DNA of 64,000 nucleotides, taken from the NCBI GenBank assembly GCA_965153355.1, contig OZ231126.1, positions 67,084,001 to 67,148,000 on the forward strand, given 5' to 3'. A program made the translations under genes and the position numbers. Every line of letters starts with the position of its first letter. Within the stretch, counting starts at the first letter, position 1. Below the pieces are notes generated by a model. It made no database searches. It was given only the letters and a program-made list of their open reading frames with translations, and had not been told where the DNA came from. The stretch is from Flaccisagitta enflata (lineage: Eukaryota; Chaetognatha; Sagittoidea; Aphragmophora). Positions 1-10,883 of this stretch are shown piece by piece.

Positions 1-1136
1 ATGGGCCCAAAAATGAGCATTTTGACAATTTTTAAGGTTTTTCTGTTCTCTAGAGTGAGAACTCGTTCTTTTCTTCTGTAAAGTGACTTATATGAAGCTG
101 AAAAAAAAACAAAACAATAATGATAGCCTGAGGGGTCTGTGACTACTACTACTGGGTGATACTGGTATATGGTCAGCTCTGTACACTTGTTTTTGACCCC
201 ACATGCGCATTTTAAACTCCGAATGCGCATTTTTGACTCAATTTTGACATCTTTTCAATCATCTACCTTTTATAAACAATATCAAGATCCAGTCAAATTG
301 CTTTAATCTTTAAGTATAAACTTCAATGTTGTTTTTCTTAGTTGTGGACAGGCAACTTGCTCCGTCTGTTTGTCTGTCCATCCATCGGTTTGCACTGAAA
401 ATGGGCAATCGGGATACTGTGGTTGTGATTACAATTGTCAATGTTTGTAATTATGGATAGGGGGGACTTTTAATCCTCTGCCCACCCATCTGCTGTAGTG
501 TCTATCTGTTTATCTTTAATTGTCTCTCTAAGTCTGTCCATGTGTCTCCTTCCAATCTTACTTGACTTTTTTGGTCCAACCGTCAAAAAATTGAGAACTC
601 ATTTTATCATTCATGTCACTCATTATTTCCTTTTTTATCATATTCATCTACGATTAAGTCTCAGAATTTGAGATAGGTCTGACAGAGCTTGGTGTAGGTC
701 AAAATATTCATGTTTCTTGTCATTTCATTATCATAATCATCTGCGGTTAGGTGAATAGTGCTTTGGAGAGGTCTGATAGAGCTCGCAATAAGCCAATATG
801 TCTGGTACTGCAGAGTCAAAGAAATTTTTATATTTTCTTTTCATTCATTATCTCATTCATAGATGATTGAGTTGATAGAGCTTGAGAATTGGGATAGGTC
901 TGAAAATTACTAACACCTGCGCACCCTCTTGACCCATGTATCCGGCCATGTTTAAAGTATGATAGGTTAATATAAGATATGTTTGTATGGAATACTGTTG
1001 TACTGTAGTTCTGTAGTGCTGTATTACTGACCCTGCCCAACCATCTGCAACTTTTGCCCTGTCTCAGGCATGTTTCAAAATGAACTGAACCGACAATACC
1101 TTAAGAAATGTGTGAATGCAGTTAAAAGGTAACAAA

Positions 1137-1310
1137 CCTAATGACTTAATGTAAATTTAAATGACATAAAATGACCTAGAATGACTTAGAATGACTGAGA
1201 ATGACTATAACTGACCTTAGTGACAAAATTGATCTAATTGGCCAAAGTGACTTAACATAGTTGATTATGATATAACATAAAATGACTTAGAATTGACATT
1301 ATATCAAAAA
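1137..1310. repeat. 10-bp AATGACTTAG-like tandem repeat
   Basis: Successive phrases AAATGACATAAAATGACC, AGAATGACTTAG, AATGACTGAGAATGAC and a later AAATGACTTAGAATTGAC form an imperfect minisatellite with a roughly 10-bp period. Confidence 0.6.
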
Positions 1311-1404
1311 AAAGTCAAGTGTGACCAATGGACGAATGAACAAAGTGGAGTGTAAAGTTGCACGCATGCGACTAACCATGGGCAAAAAAAAGCTGACATT
1401 GCTT

Positions 1405-1520
1405 ATTAGTTGCGTGCTACGCAACTCTACACCCCGCTTTGTCGCTCCGTCCGTCGCTCCGTCGGTCCATTCATACGTTGATCTGTCAGTCCATTGGTCC
1501 GTCACACTTTACTTTTTTTG
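1405..1520 (-). mobile_element. Twin-hairpin element, partial copy
   Basis: The end hairpin GTTGCGTGCTACGCAAC is followed by CTCTACACCCCGCTTTGTCG and a CCGTCSGT-type tract, as in better copies at 35758 and 37001. The distal end with CGGCCTTGTT is not recognisable. Confidence 0.6.
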
Positions 1521-2870
1521 GGTTTTTGCGGTCTTTAACATACTAAATGGCTTTATCATTTCTAAGTGGATTGACTCATAAAGGTCTGCTTGGCGCCATT
1601 TTGTAGATGATAAGTTATTATTCTGATGGACAGACTGACGGACAGAGCGGGTTGTAGCGTTGCGTGCACACTAGAAAAAATCGCTTAGATCAGGGCTGCT
1701 TATATATTCATTCAAATGGATGGACATAGCAAGATATAAAGTTGTGTGCATGTGACTGAAAAGGCAAAAAATTGTAGTACATTTTTGCTTAATATTTTTC
1801 TATCAGTTAATATTGTTAAGAAGTCAAATTACTGCAAGACAAACTTTAAAAACTATTTGAATATCATATTAGCATCAACTTTACCAGTAGTAACCAACAG
1901 CACCTGTAGGCGGCAAAACCGCATATTTCCGCCGATATTACAAATGTTTTGGACCCCCAAAACTCAAAAAATGTAGCAAACATTAATATAATTTGTTGTT
2001 GATATCAAATTTAGTAAAATTAAAGCTTAAAATCTATAAACCATCTTATTTTCACAAAGCTAATAAGTAGAAACGGGCAAGTATTGACAAACCGTAAAAT
2101 ACGCAAAATCACAGATTCTGACCAATATTATGCTCATTTTAGGGCCCCTAAAACAGCATTTTTGTGGTAAATATCTAAACACACTTCTTCTGTTGTGTAT
2201 TTCAATGTATAAATACTCTAAAATCCATGGAAATTCATATTCTTTTTATGCTTACTCTTAGATACAAGCATGTGTAACTGAAGCCCAAAACACGCTCATT
2301 CAGGGCCAAATATGCTCGTTCAGGGCCACTTGCTGTCCATGATCCCGCCATATTTTGCCATTTTTGACCTCAGAATCGGATTCTACGGGTCAAAAACCCT
2401 TACATAAACATTCTGGTATCCACTGTGAAAATTATTTCGATTTCAGCAGCTTTTTTGCCACTGACTAGTGTGAACGCAGCCATACAGAGCTGGAAATGCG
2501 CAATTCGTGGTTTTGTTTTGTAGATATTTCGAGCTCGATTCAAAAGTGGTATTTCAGGCCAGGGTTCTATCATAAATGATTAAATATGATTATTGAGTCA
2601 AAGAAAAAGGTGTTTGTATGCATCCTTTGTAGTGTGCGTGCACAGTCCATTACCAGTTAGCATTTCTCGTTTGGAGAACATTTTTTCAACGATATGTACA
2701 AAGATGTCATTAAAACTCATCATTCAAGGGTTTCGCAAATCGTCTCATTTAACGACAGGCTCGAATATACGACCATACGATTAACTCATTTTACAGGGGA
2801 ATCTGGATTTTGTCCTGACTGAGCGTAAAGAAACTCAAAATCCGCCCCTTGTAAGGCGTCGGAAACTGGA

Positions 2871-2884
2871 GGAATATTTAAATC
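2871..2884 (+). promoter_or_regulatory. Possible TATA-like element upstream of MED17
   Basis: An AATATTTAAATC stretch lies about 40-50 bases before the MED17 start codon, in otherwise mixed-composition DNA. Position and composition fit a core promoter element, but no transcription start is known, so this is only a suggestion. Confidence 0.25.
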
Positions 2885-2920
2885 TAAATCCAGCGAGCGA
2901 GATTTCAGTCCTCCAAGACT

Positions 2921-3348
2921 ATGGCATTATCCAGTAACTCAGCGGTCCCTGCGGAGCAAGTGTGCGTCGAGGTGCCGCAGGAGACCGCGGTTCGTGAAGT
3001 CACACTCGATGGACAGGAGATCTACGCGCCGCAACTCACTATGAGTGACAATCTCACTCGTTTGGCGCAAAGAATTGACTTTGGCGACCAAGGTGAGAGA
3101 AAAACAAGTGCAACCCGGAATCGCAATATTGCGGATGGCACAACCCCCACCCCGCTTAACACACATCGGCAGCCTCTAAAATCCGCGTTTCAAAACTTGT
3201 TAAACATCATGAACGAGTCTTTCGATATATGCACGCGCTTGCCTAAATCTATTCCTAAAATCTAAAATCTAGCTTCAAACAAATTGCTTAGCTTCTACTG
3301 TAAAGTGATCCCGCTATTATTTCAAAACGGTCCTATGTTCTCTCTCAA

Positions 3349-3390
<42 letters not shown>

Positions 3391-6300
3391 CCCCCAAGGT
3401 CGGGCAACGTCCGAACGTCAAAAAGATGAGGACGGAGATGAAGATGGCGCCGGCACCGGCGAAGACGCTTCGCGAGCGCCTACCGACGCCACTGCGGAGG
3501 CTACCGAAGCCGATGAACGGACGGCCCGAGAGTTGGCGCAAGCGGCGGCCACGCAGCCTCATTGGCCTTGAGAAAACGTAGGCAATAAACTCAGAAGCGC
3601 GTTACAGGAAGTCAATGTCCTCCTGGACGTCATCAACATCGCCAAAGACAAAAGGTAAAAAAAATGCACTTGTGATTTTATTAGGGTTCTACATGAACAT
3701 CTTCAGTCACTAGTTAACAATCAAATCTTAACAGCTTTAAAAAAAAAATCCATGTCATGTGATCAGATACATGCGTTTGGAGGCGATACAGGCCGAGCCG
3801 GTGGAACCAAAGCCGATCCCGCAGATGTTGACCAAGAAAAAGAATCTGCTGCTCGCCGGACAAATCGTTAACGCAGGGGCAGAGAGTCTCAGAAAGAGTC
3901 TTAATGTAAGTTGGTTCAACCTAAAGAACGCTGACTGTGTCAGGGTAGCGGAAACACGACTTGTAGGGGGGGGAAGAAAAGAGGAAAAAGAGATGAGAAA
4001 AAAAGTCGGGGACAGGTGGGCAGAGGCAGTAGAGCAAAAAACTGTTCATATTTCAATAGCGTTATCCACCGACGGACCGACCGACTCAGCAAGTTGAAGA
4101 GTCGCGTGACCGCAAATAAAATAGTCGCAAAAGCGTTAGATGGTCAGCGGTACCCGTGCCCTGCTTAAGTAGGTTGTGGTTGAAGTTGAGGGGGGAGCAG
4201 GGCAGCGGCCCCGAAGGGGTCGATGACCTATGCTTTCAACCATATGGGGAGTTTTCTCCTTCTCCTTCTCCTCCTTCTCCGCACCCCCCTCCCCTCCCCC
4301 TGCCTCCAGGCCCATATCTCAGCCTGGAGGCCCATATCCCAGCCTCGAGGCCCAAATCCCAGTCTTGAGGCCCAAATCCCTAGAGAGTGGAATCTGGGCC
4401 TTGGGGTTTGGTTATAGTCCTTAAGGTGGGATTTGGGCCTCAAGACTGGGATTTGGGCCTCGAGGCTAGGATATGGGCCTCCAGGCTAAGATATGGGCCT
4501 GGAGGCTGGGGGAGGGGGGGGGGGGTACAAAGAAGAAGAAGAAGGAGAAGGAGAAAACTCCCCATATGGGTGAAAGCATAGGTCATCAACCCCTTCGGGG
4601 CCGCTGCCCAAAAGCATGCCTCAGACCTAAATAGTTTTCTGGCACCCTTCTGAGTGTGTTGCATTAGTAGTCATTATAATCAGTTTGACTCTTCCCGCGT
4701 CAACTCGTAGGATTCTCACGGCCCAAATGTCAGAATGATCTATTCAGCCGCTGCAGCGGCGGCGGCCTCGAATGTGGCGACCAACGCCAATTTTCACGAG
4801 GATCTGCTACAATTGCGGCAGAATTGGCGGCTGAAGCAAACGGGGAAACTCATCGTGGGTGATCTCAGTTATCGATCCACTGGATCTCGATTCTGGCAGT
4901 CGGGCGTCTTCGAAGTCAGGAAAGCCGATGACAAAGACATGCAAGTAAATCATGGATTACACTATTCGTTGAACATGAGCTTAGAACTGGCTTGGAAGTG
5001 TTGGTATACCATTACATTGAACAGTTTTCGAAGGATCCTATGCTTAAAGACTCCATTAACGATTCTTAAAGTATAATTTGGACTTGGCCGCGGTGCCTCA
5101 CATAGTTTGCGAGAATCAAATTCATAGCCACGTTTTTCCCGGAATTCAACTCTGCATAGTTTTGCTGCATTCTATGTCGCCTCAAACAAAGACGACGACG
5201 ACCATTTTGTTGAGCGAGGATCCACCAGCTGGAAAGCACAATCAAGTGCTCGAGCACCCGCTTCATCAACTCTTGCGCGAATATCATCACAATACGCTGC
5301 ATAAGGTAACACTGCATAACCTATTGGGACCCGTATCATGTGCAGTTGATGCTATCTACTTGACAAATCTTTTAAGTTCTGACTAACTCTTTTGATCTTT
5401 TTAATTTTTCGCCTCCCATCCTGACTTAGGACTCTCCGATCATCCCAATCACCACTTTGATCCAGCCTAATAAGCGAATGCGCATCGCCGGTCCTCTCGC
5501 CGCCGACCGCTCCACTCTCAAGGCCGTCTTTGGCCATCAACCTCTCCTCCCTTCGATCGTCGCCCAAGCAAAACAAGCAGTGTTGCGTCAGCGCGCCGCT
5601 GACGTCATCCATCAGCTGGTCAAGAAGATGCCGGATCCTCAAATGACCGTCCATTTGGCGGCCATCACGCATCCGTTACACGCCACCAGCCGCATCTTCA
5701 TCACTTCCGTGGGTTACAATTTGGTGTATCGCACGCCGGCCATTTTGCACGGGGAAAAGGATTCCATGACTTTGTTGGGACGCGATTCTCGCGCCCTTCG
5801 CGTGACGCAGGAACCCAATCATCTCAAAGATGTCCTCATCACGCTCATGTGCCAACATCACACGCACGTCATTCAATCGTTTACCAAAATGCTTCACTGG
5901 CATCCCGTTTCCGGGAATCTCAACCTGGGTGCTGGGCCTTTGGACCCTCGTGGCCATATTTCCTCCGCCATCTTGGCGTCTCCTTGTTCCACCGCGCTCA
6001 TCGCCGTCCGCGTCGATTCGCTTCATGGACCTTGGGTGTATGTGAAAAGGACGATGCCGAAGATGAGCGCCGCTCAAAACGGCGTCAACGCTGCAGCGGC
6101 GTCGTGGAAATTGTGGAACAAACCCGCAGTTGGTGGCCGTAACAATCATCAGCTAGCAACCGGAGGGAAACTGACTCAAATTGCGTCTGGCGCTACCGTC
6201 ATGATCGTTGAGGATGACGACGATTTTGACGACGACGTTGATTACGACCACAGTTCCTTGGTGGATCAACGCCTGTTCAAACCCCACTGGAACGTGTTGA

Positions 6301-6461
6301 CCAATGAATATGAAAAGGTGGACTGGAGAAAAATCAAAGGGCAGAATTTCATGTCAAAAATGGAAATGTTGTTGGGATGTTTAACAAAAACCAACTTTTC
6401 TACATCGTCCAATTCACCGACCACGGGGCCTGGAACTCATGGAGAGAAAGGATCTGTGTGA
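2921..6461 (+). CDS. MED17: Mediator of RNA polymerase II transcription subunit 17
   Basis: MED17 is a scaffold subunit of the Mediator head module in the nucleus, linking regulators to RNA polymerase II. Exons inferred from splice sites and homology: 2921-3092, 3399-3654, 3767-3905, 4711-4944, 5072-5305 and 5430-6461. Phases match at every junction, giving 688 residues (human MED17 is about 650). Exon 1 encodes EVTLDGQEIYAPQLTMSDNL then TRLAQRIDF, the family's N-terminal signature. Exon 2 holds an acidic linker then NKLRSALQEVNVLLDVINIA, exon 3 TKKKNLLLAGQIVNAGAESL, exon 4 LLQLRQNWRL and GDLSYRSTGS, and exon 5 VPHIVCENQI. Exon 6 ends in NFMSKMEMLLGCL like other MED17 C-termini. The ATG has A at -3 and G at +4. 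Oddities: an in-frame TGA at 3569-3571 replaces the second Trp of the WPW motif; about 75 residues expected between exons 4 and 5 are absent; a DDDDFDDDVDYD stretch lies near the C-terminus. Intron 3 contains transposon copies. Confidence 0.95.
3339..3388. repeat. (CT)n tract in MED17 intron 1
   Basis: A CT dinucleotide tract directly precedes the C-rich acceptor CCCCCCCAAG of exon 2. It may serve as the polypyrimidine tract of this splice site. Confidence 0.85.
3955..4118 (+). mobile_element. Degenerate twin-hairpin element in MED17 intron 3
   Basis: GGACAGGTGGGCAGAGGC, then ACCGACGGACCGACCGAC and GAAGAGTCGCGTGACCGCAAAT, reproduce the order seen in intact copies such as 10884-11080. The left end is decayed. 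It lies next to the foldback-like element at 4121. Confidence 0.55.
4121..4610. mobile_element. Foldback-like element, copy 1, in MED17 intron 3
   Basis: Starts with AGTCGCAAAAGCGTTAGATG, then CAGCGGTACCCGTGCCCTGC, a GC-rich hairpin (GGCCCCGAAGGGGTC) and ATGACCTATGCTTT. The interior is a minisatellite of GAGGCCCAAATCCCAGC-like units on one arm and the reverse complement on the other (GGGATTTGGGCCTCGAGG). It closes with the inverted end AAAGCATAGGTCATC and CCCCTTCGGGGCCGCTGCCC. The arms are inverted repeats of about 100-200 bases. It sits wholly inside an intron, so it should be spliced out. Confidence 0.8.
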
Positions 6462-6688
6462 TGCGCGTGTTGGGTTAGGCTCAATTTGCGGTAAAATTCC
6501 CTTGTTGTATTTCCAACTCACACATTAATATCTGATAATCACCTCACTATCGCCATACTATTTTCATTTGACAATTTCAAGATTTTCTTTTACATTCTTT
6601 AGCCATCACACAAGAAACCCATCCCCCCCCAAAAAAACAAACTATGTACTTCCTGGGTGTGAGTGGCCTTGATGGCAACGGCAGTTGA

Positions 6689-8961
6689 CGTAATTTGTCT
6701 TCACCGGCTGGCTCCTCATCCAATCTCAAGTATTCGGCCCCGAAACAACCGACCAAAGCCGTTCGTGGAGCCTCCATGACGTCTCAAAGCAGCGGTGGTG
6801 GCGTCATGTACGCGCTTTCGGTACACGCCCATCGTTACATCGATGGTAAGCCCGTGAATGAAGGCCCGTTGGGCGCGGCGGTGGTTGCCACTGCCACGTC
6901 GACGCCGGACGAACCACGACGATTTCAACTGTTGCTTTATAAGGCAAATAAACAGCCCGTATCAACGGCGACCATTACAACGCGCACTCCGACTATGGTC
7001 GCGGGCGTCGATGGTCACGGCGCCAATTACGTGCAATTTAATCCGGACGTGAATGGAAGTTCCTGGTCATTGAGTGTCAAATCCACCGCGGAAAGGAGGC
7101 GATTTTGCGCGCATGTGGCGCTGGCGCAGGCGCTTAGTTCTAGGACCACGTCGCAGATGGATTTGACGAAGCTGCATGCGATGGACGCCGTGGTCGGGGA
7201 AGGCCCCGCAGTTGGACCCCATGATGGAATCGAGGTCAAATACACGGGCTGGCTCGTGCAAGGTGAGACCGTTTAGTCCTTCATGGGTCTTGAATTCTTT
7301 TGTTGCATTCACTGAGTACCGATTATTTCATCGCTCAATCTATAGGATCTCCCGCCCAGCTTTCGGCTAAACCTTTCGATTCCAACGTCAAAAAGGAAAG
7401 TTATTTTCGCCTCAAAGTCATCTCGAAAGCCTCGGTCATCCCGGGATGGATTCAAGGCATTGTTGGGATGAGGAAAGGAGGTAGTCTCGCTCCTTATTCA
7501 CTATTGCATTTGGCGTTGGTGCCGATTAAATAACTACAATTACAAAGGCCATGTGAATTTGCCCATGCTTGTAAACGAAATTGCGTTACCAATCAACACG
7601 GACTGTCAAATTCCAATTACAGATAAAGATTAAGTTTATCCACAATTTCAATTTTAACGTTCTTTCCCAGGACATCGCAACCTCGTTATCCCTTCTTCTC
7701 TCGCCTACGGGTCACGCGGCAGCGGCGACGGAAGAATTCCTCCCAACTCCATGCTCGTCTTCTATCTCTCTGCTGGCAGAGTCAAGATACAGCCGAATAG
7801 CGGAGTGTTGGCCACCGCAACCGACGCTTGCCAACAGCCTCAGCGGTCTTCTTCTGTCACAAACGCCACCAACAGACCTTACTCTACCAATTTGCCTACT
7901 TCTTTCACGCTTCCTTCGCCTTCGTCGATCCACGACGCTTCCGCCTCGCCATCGCCGGCGTCTGCGACTTCCAACATTCCCGCTTCCGCTTCCGCTTCCG
8001 CTTCCTTTTCACGCCGCGACTCTGCCTCATCTTCACTCACAGCCGAGGAAGAAGATCATTCCAATAATTATTCCAAGAAGAGCCTTATGTCGAGAATGGC
8101 CAGAATGGGTCAAGCTATTCTCCCGCCGCCACCCACCGCGCCTGCCCTGCTGAGGATCATATTGACAACGCCGCGAGACCGGATTCCATGATGACGCCAT
8201 TGTGGATGATAAATGGTCATTCTCATCCCAATGGCATGACTTCAATCCACGCCACGGCGCCCGCCCAGGCTGGAGCTGGAGCCCCAATTCATTCTTACGT
8301 CATGATGTTGACTCCTCTAGGCTATGTCCCGGCGCCGACACAGTTGCCGGTCGCCAGCGCCAGCGTCGGCACTGCCCCTTCTAGTCAAGCCTTGGCGCCG
8401 TACGTCGGCGGCGCCGGGTTAATGAATCAAGCCTTATTGTACGGAGCCTTGACGCCTACGCCTGGAATGAGTACCAACGGCGCCCCGCAACATCACCTAC
8501 TGCCACAATTCTTCCATCAACCCCAACCAACAATTCCCGCAGCTTCCTCTAGTCTTGACTCTCAATTGGCGCCGATTTTGGTGTCGGAAAATCAGCAGCA
8601 AAACACCGTTGCTGCAACGGCTCCAACTGCACCCAGTGTGGATACTGTCGCAAAAGGTACGTCAGAGGAACTCATCGAAGCTCTATTGAGCGAGTTGTCA
8701 TTGGAACGACAACGTCATGCCGCAATGGAGCGTCAAATGAAGGAAGCTGAAGCTGCAGCAACAGCGGCAGCGGCGACAGCGGCAGCAGCAGCAGCGGCAA
8801 AAGCGTCAGCCTCACCTCAGGAGTGTGGAATGTGTCTTGATAAGCCTGTTGACTGCGTATTTGATTGTGGTCATCTTTGCTGCTTCGATTGCGCGGAAAT
8901 GATCAACAATTGTCACATATGTCGTCAACCAATCACAGGGAGGAAGAAAGTGTATTTGTAA
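6689..8961 (+). CDS. FKBP15-like peptidyl-prolyl isomerase with C-terminal RING finger (5' end uncertain, apparent frameshift)
   Basis: Exons by homology: about 6689-7262, 7346-7480 and 7671-8961, both introns phase 1. The N-terminal part (KYSAPKQP, then YALSVHAHRYIDGKPVNEGP) matches the WH1-like region of FKBP15/WAFL, an immunophilin linked to actin and early endosomes. An FKBP domain follows (VKYTGWL, PFDSN, VIPGW, LAYG, MLVFYL). It keeps the FKBP12-type pocket Tyr, Phe-Asp, Val-Ile, Trp, Tyr and Phe, so isomerase activity is plausible. KKSLMSRMARMGQAILP matches a conserved FKBP15 motif just downstream. After it the frame runs into TGA at 8189-8191; a +1 shift near 8140-8152 joins it to the frame that continues to TAA 8959-8961. 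That part holds a Pro/Ala-rich linker, a short coiled coil (SEELIEALLSELSLERQRHA), an Ala run and a RING finger (CGMC, CGHLCCFDC, CHIC) of the MIB/IAP type, an E3-ligase signature. No ATG opens the exon after the in-frame TGA at 6686. An ATTAAA lies just after the stop. Confidence 0.85.
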
Positions 8962-10800
8962 GATGATTAAAGTAGAGTCACAAACTATGATGAAACAGTA
9001 TGATAAACTTTTCACGACCACATTTTGCAACATCTGTCATTTGCTTTGCTCATGGCAATGCTGTAACATTAATTTTTGGCTCTACTTACACCGTCTTTGG
9101 ATCGGACTGTTAAATGCAAATCCTTTATAGCTCCTAAACCAGTGGCAAAAAATCATGAAATTTTGAGTGAATATTGGTTACATGTGACAGTTATTGCATG
9201 TCAAAACTCAGATCATTGTATAGAAAAGGTGAGGGAAAACAAAATATTGGAGGAACATCTACTACCTAGGAAAAAAGTATATCTACACCTGGGATAAAAT
9301 ATGATTTAGTGACCTAATGTTCATTTAATTATTATACAAAAAGTGTTAATATATAAAATAACTTGTTTTTTATCTTAAAATTCTTACAAAAGTTAACACT
9401 CATAGGCAAATCTATAATTTAAGAAGAAGTTTATGTTTATATTGGCCATTTCCAAACGTACAAAACCACAGAAACCAGAATGAGTTCATCTTCTAGATTT
9501 TTTCATGTAAATAATTTTTTTTTTTTTTAAATGTACTAGCTGCCTTATAAGCGGAGATATGTTGATTTAAAGCTGTCTATAATTTCTGCATTCTGCTGTC
9601 TTTTATATTTTCTTGATTTTGACAATAAACGTCTTTTACATTTCGCATGTAATTTCTAAACGGTTTAAGGGCTAAAATTGCAGGCCCCCGGAAGGATCAT
9701 TAAAATATTTAGAGCTTGTTATATCCTTTTATGGACCTAAACACTTTGATCTATAAGGAGATTTTCCCATCTACCACTAATCTTAAGATAGAACTACCCT
9801 TGTTCTTGTAAATCAGATTTTATGATAATCTAAATCATTTTGACAAGACAAATTCATCCAGAATAATCTGGTTTGTGTTTTGGGGGAGGTCTCAGTCCCT
9901 ATCATCAGGTGCCAATAGCGCCGACTTTTTAACATACGAAAAAATTGTTTATTATTTCATTTTATGACAGTGATGAGACAGAGACCAAGCACTAGGCCAT
10001 GTTGATTTTCATTGACATGATGAGAAATAGTTTTCTGACTTCTGCTAAGATCATCCTATACCAAATTGGTGCTACTTTACTTTTTTTCACACTTTATCTT
10101 TTTTTTCCTCCATTTTTCATTTGAAATGACAAAATGACAAAATGACAAAATGACAAAATGACAAAATGACAAAATGACAAAAATGATCACATGATGCATG
10201 ACGACAATGCTGACAATTAGAATTGATAACGACGACAAGATGATGACTACAACGACATTAGCGACAACAATGATTCCAACGACAATAACAACAACAACAA
10301 CTTGAGGTACATCTATCATAATTTTAATTAGTAACTGCCCAAACTCATTGTAGATGGACGCCATAAGGCCCCTCGAAGGACGTAACAAGCTCTAAATCAT
10401 TCAATGGCCCCTCCGGGGGCCTTACATTGTAGCCCTCAAGATACACTGACCAGATTAGACTCATTTTGAAGATTTTTTGATGATGTTTAATTTGTTTTGT
10501 TTTTTTAAATCTATCTAGCGTTTCCAGAAGCGGAGATATCCTTAGTAGAAGGTGTAGATATACTTTTTTCCTAGATAGTATTTTTCAATAAAAATTGCTT
10601 TTTACATAAGTTAATATCTGCCATCAAAAATGAATAAAGTTTTTGTTGAAATACAAAGTTATTTCAAGTAGATACAGACAACTCTGATTGATTTTAGTTA
10701 GATAGTGGTTTTCTTTCAATATTTCTTGCACAGTGTAAAGTTTGGTAGACTTGCACTTTGAGTGGGTGAAAAAATAAAAGTTCACGTAGAGGAACACGGT
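8962..10800. repeat. Diverged inverted-repeat region downstream of the FKBP15-like gene
   Basis: No gene seen. Two outward segments are inverted relatives. CCTAGGAAAAAAGTATATCT (9266 onward) reappears as its reverse complement near 10553-10577. TTTAGAGCTTGTTA (9709-9722) reappears reversed near 10385-10400, beside GGCCCCTCCGGGGGCC matching AGGCCCCCGGAAGG at 9682. This suggests an old element of about 1.3 kb with long inverted arms. An 8-bp array of GACAAAAT lies between the arms at 10118-10187. Confidence 0.5.
10118..10187. repeat. 8-bp (GACAAAAT)n tandem repeat
   Basis: About seven consecutive copies of an 8-mer TGACAAAA. A looser CAACGACAATAACAACAAC region follows. Confidence 0.85.
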
Positions 10801-10883
10801 TTTTTTTAAAGAAAACTAGACCCTTGACCGCAACAGACAGCACGTTTTTTTTCCGTATTCTTCACACATTACTACATAAAAGA

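Larger units (their letters stand above)
1..2870. other. Upstream region without a recognisable gene
   Basis: No open frame here resembles a known protein. The stretch is AT-rich and holds degenerate repeat fragments. At about 1137-1310 there is a short tandem array of an AATGACTTAG-like 10-mer. At 1343-1520 and 1621-1690 there are decayed twin-hairpin elements, recognisable by GTTGCGTGCTACGCAAC next to GTCCGTCGCTCCGTCGG. At 2280-2345 the phrase GCTCATTCAGGGCC occurs twice. The remainder shows nothing I can name. Confidence 0.6.

Noticed and set aside
3759-4097. 112-residue frame extending past MED17 exon 3
   Set aside because: Homology to MED17 stops at the GTAAGT donor at 3906. The rest is intron and a decayed element.
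8188-8961. RING ORF as an independent gene starting at ATG 8188
   Set aside because: Its frame is open upstream of that ATG and continues the FKBP15-like linker composition, so one gene with an indel is more likely. It is kept as an alternative in the findings.
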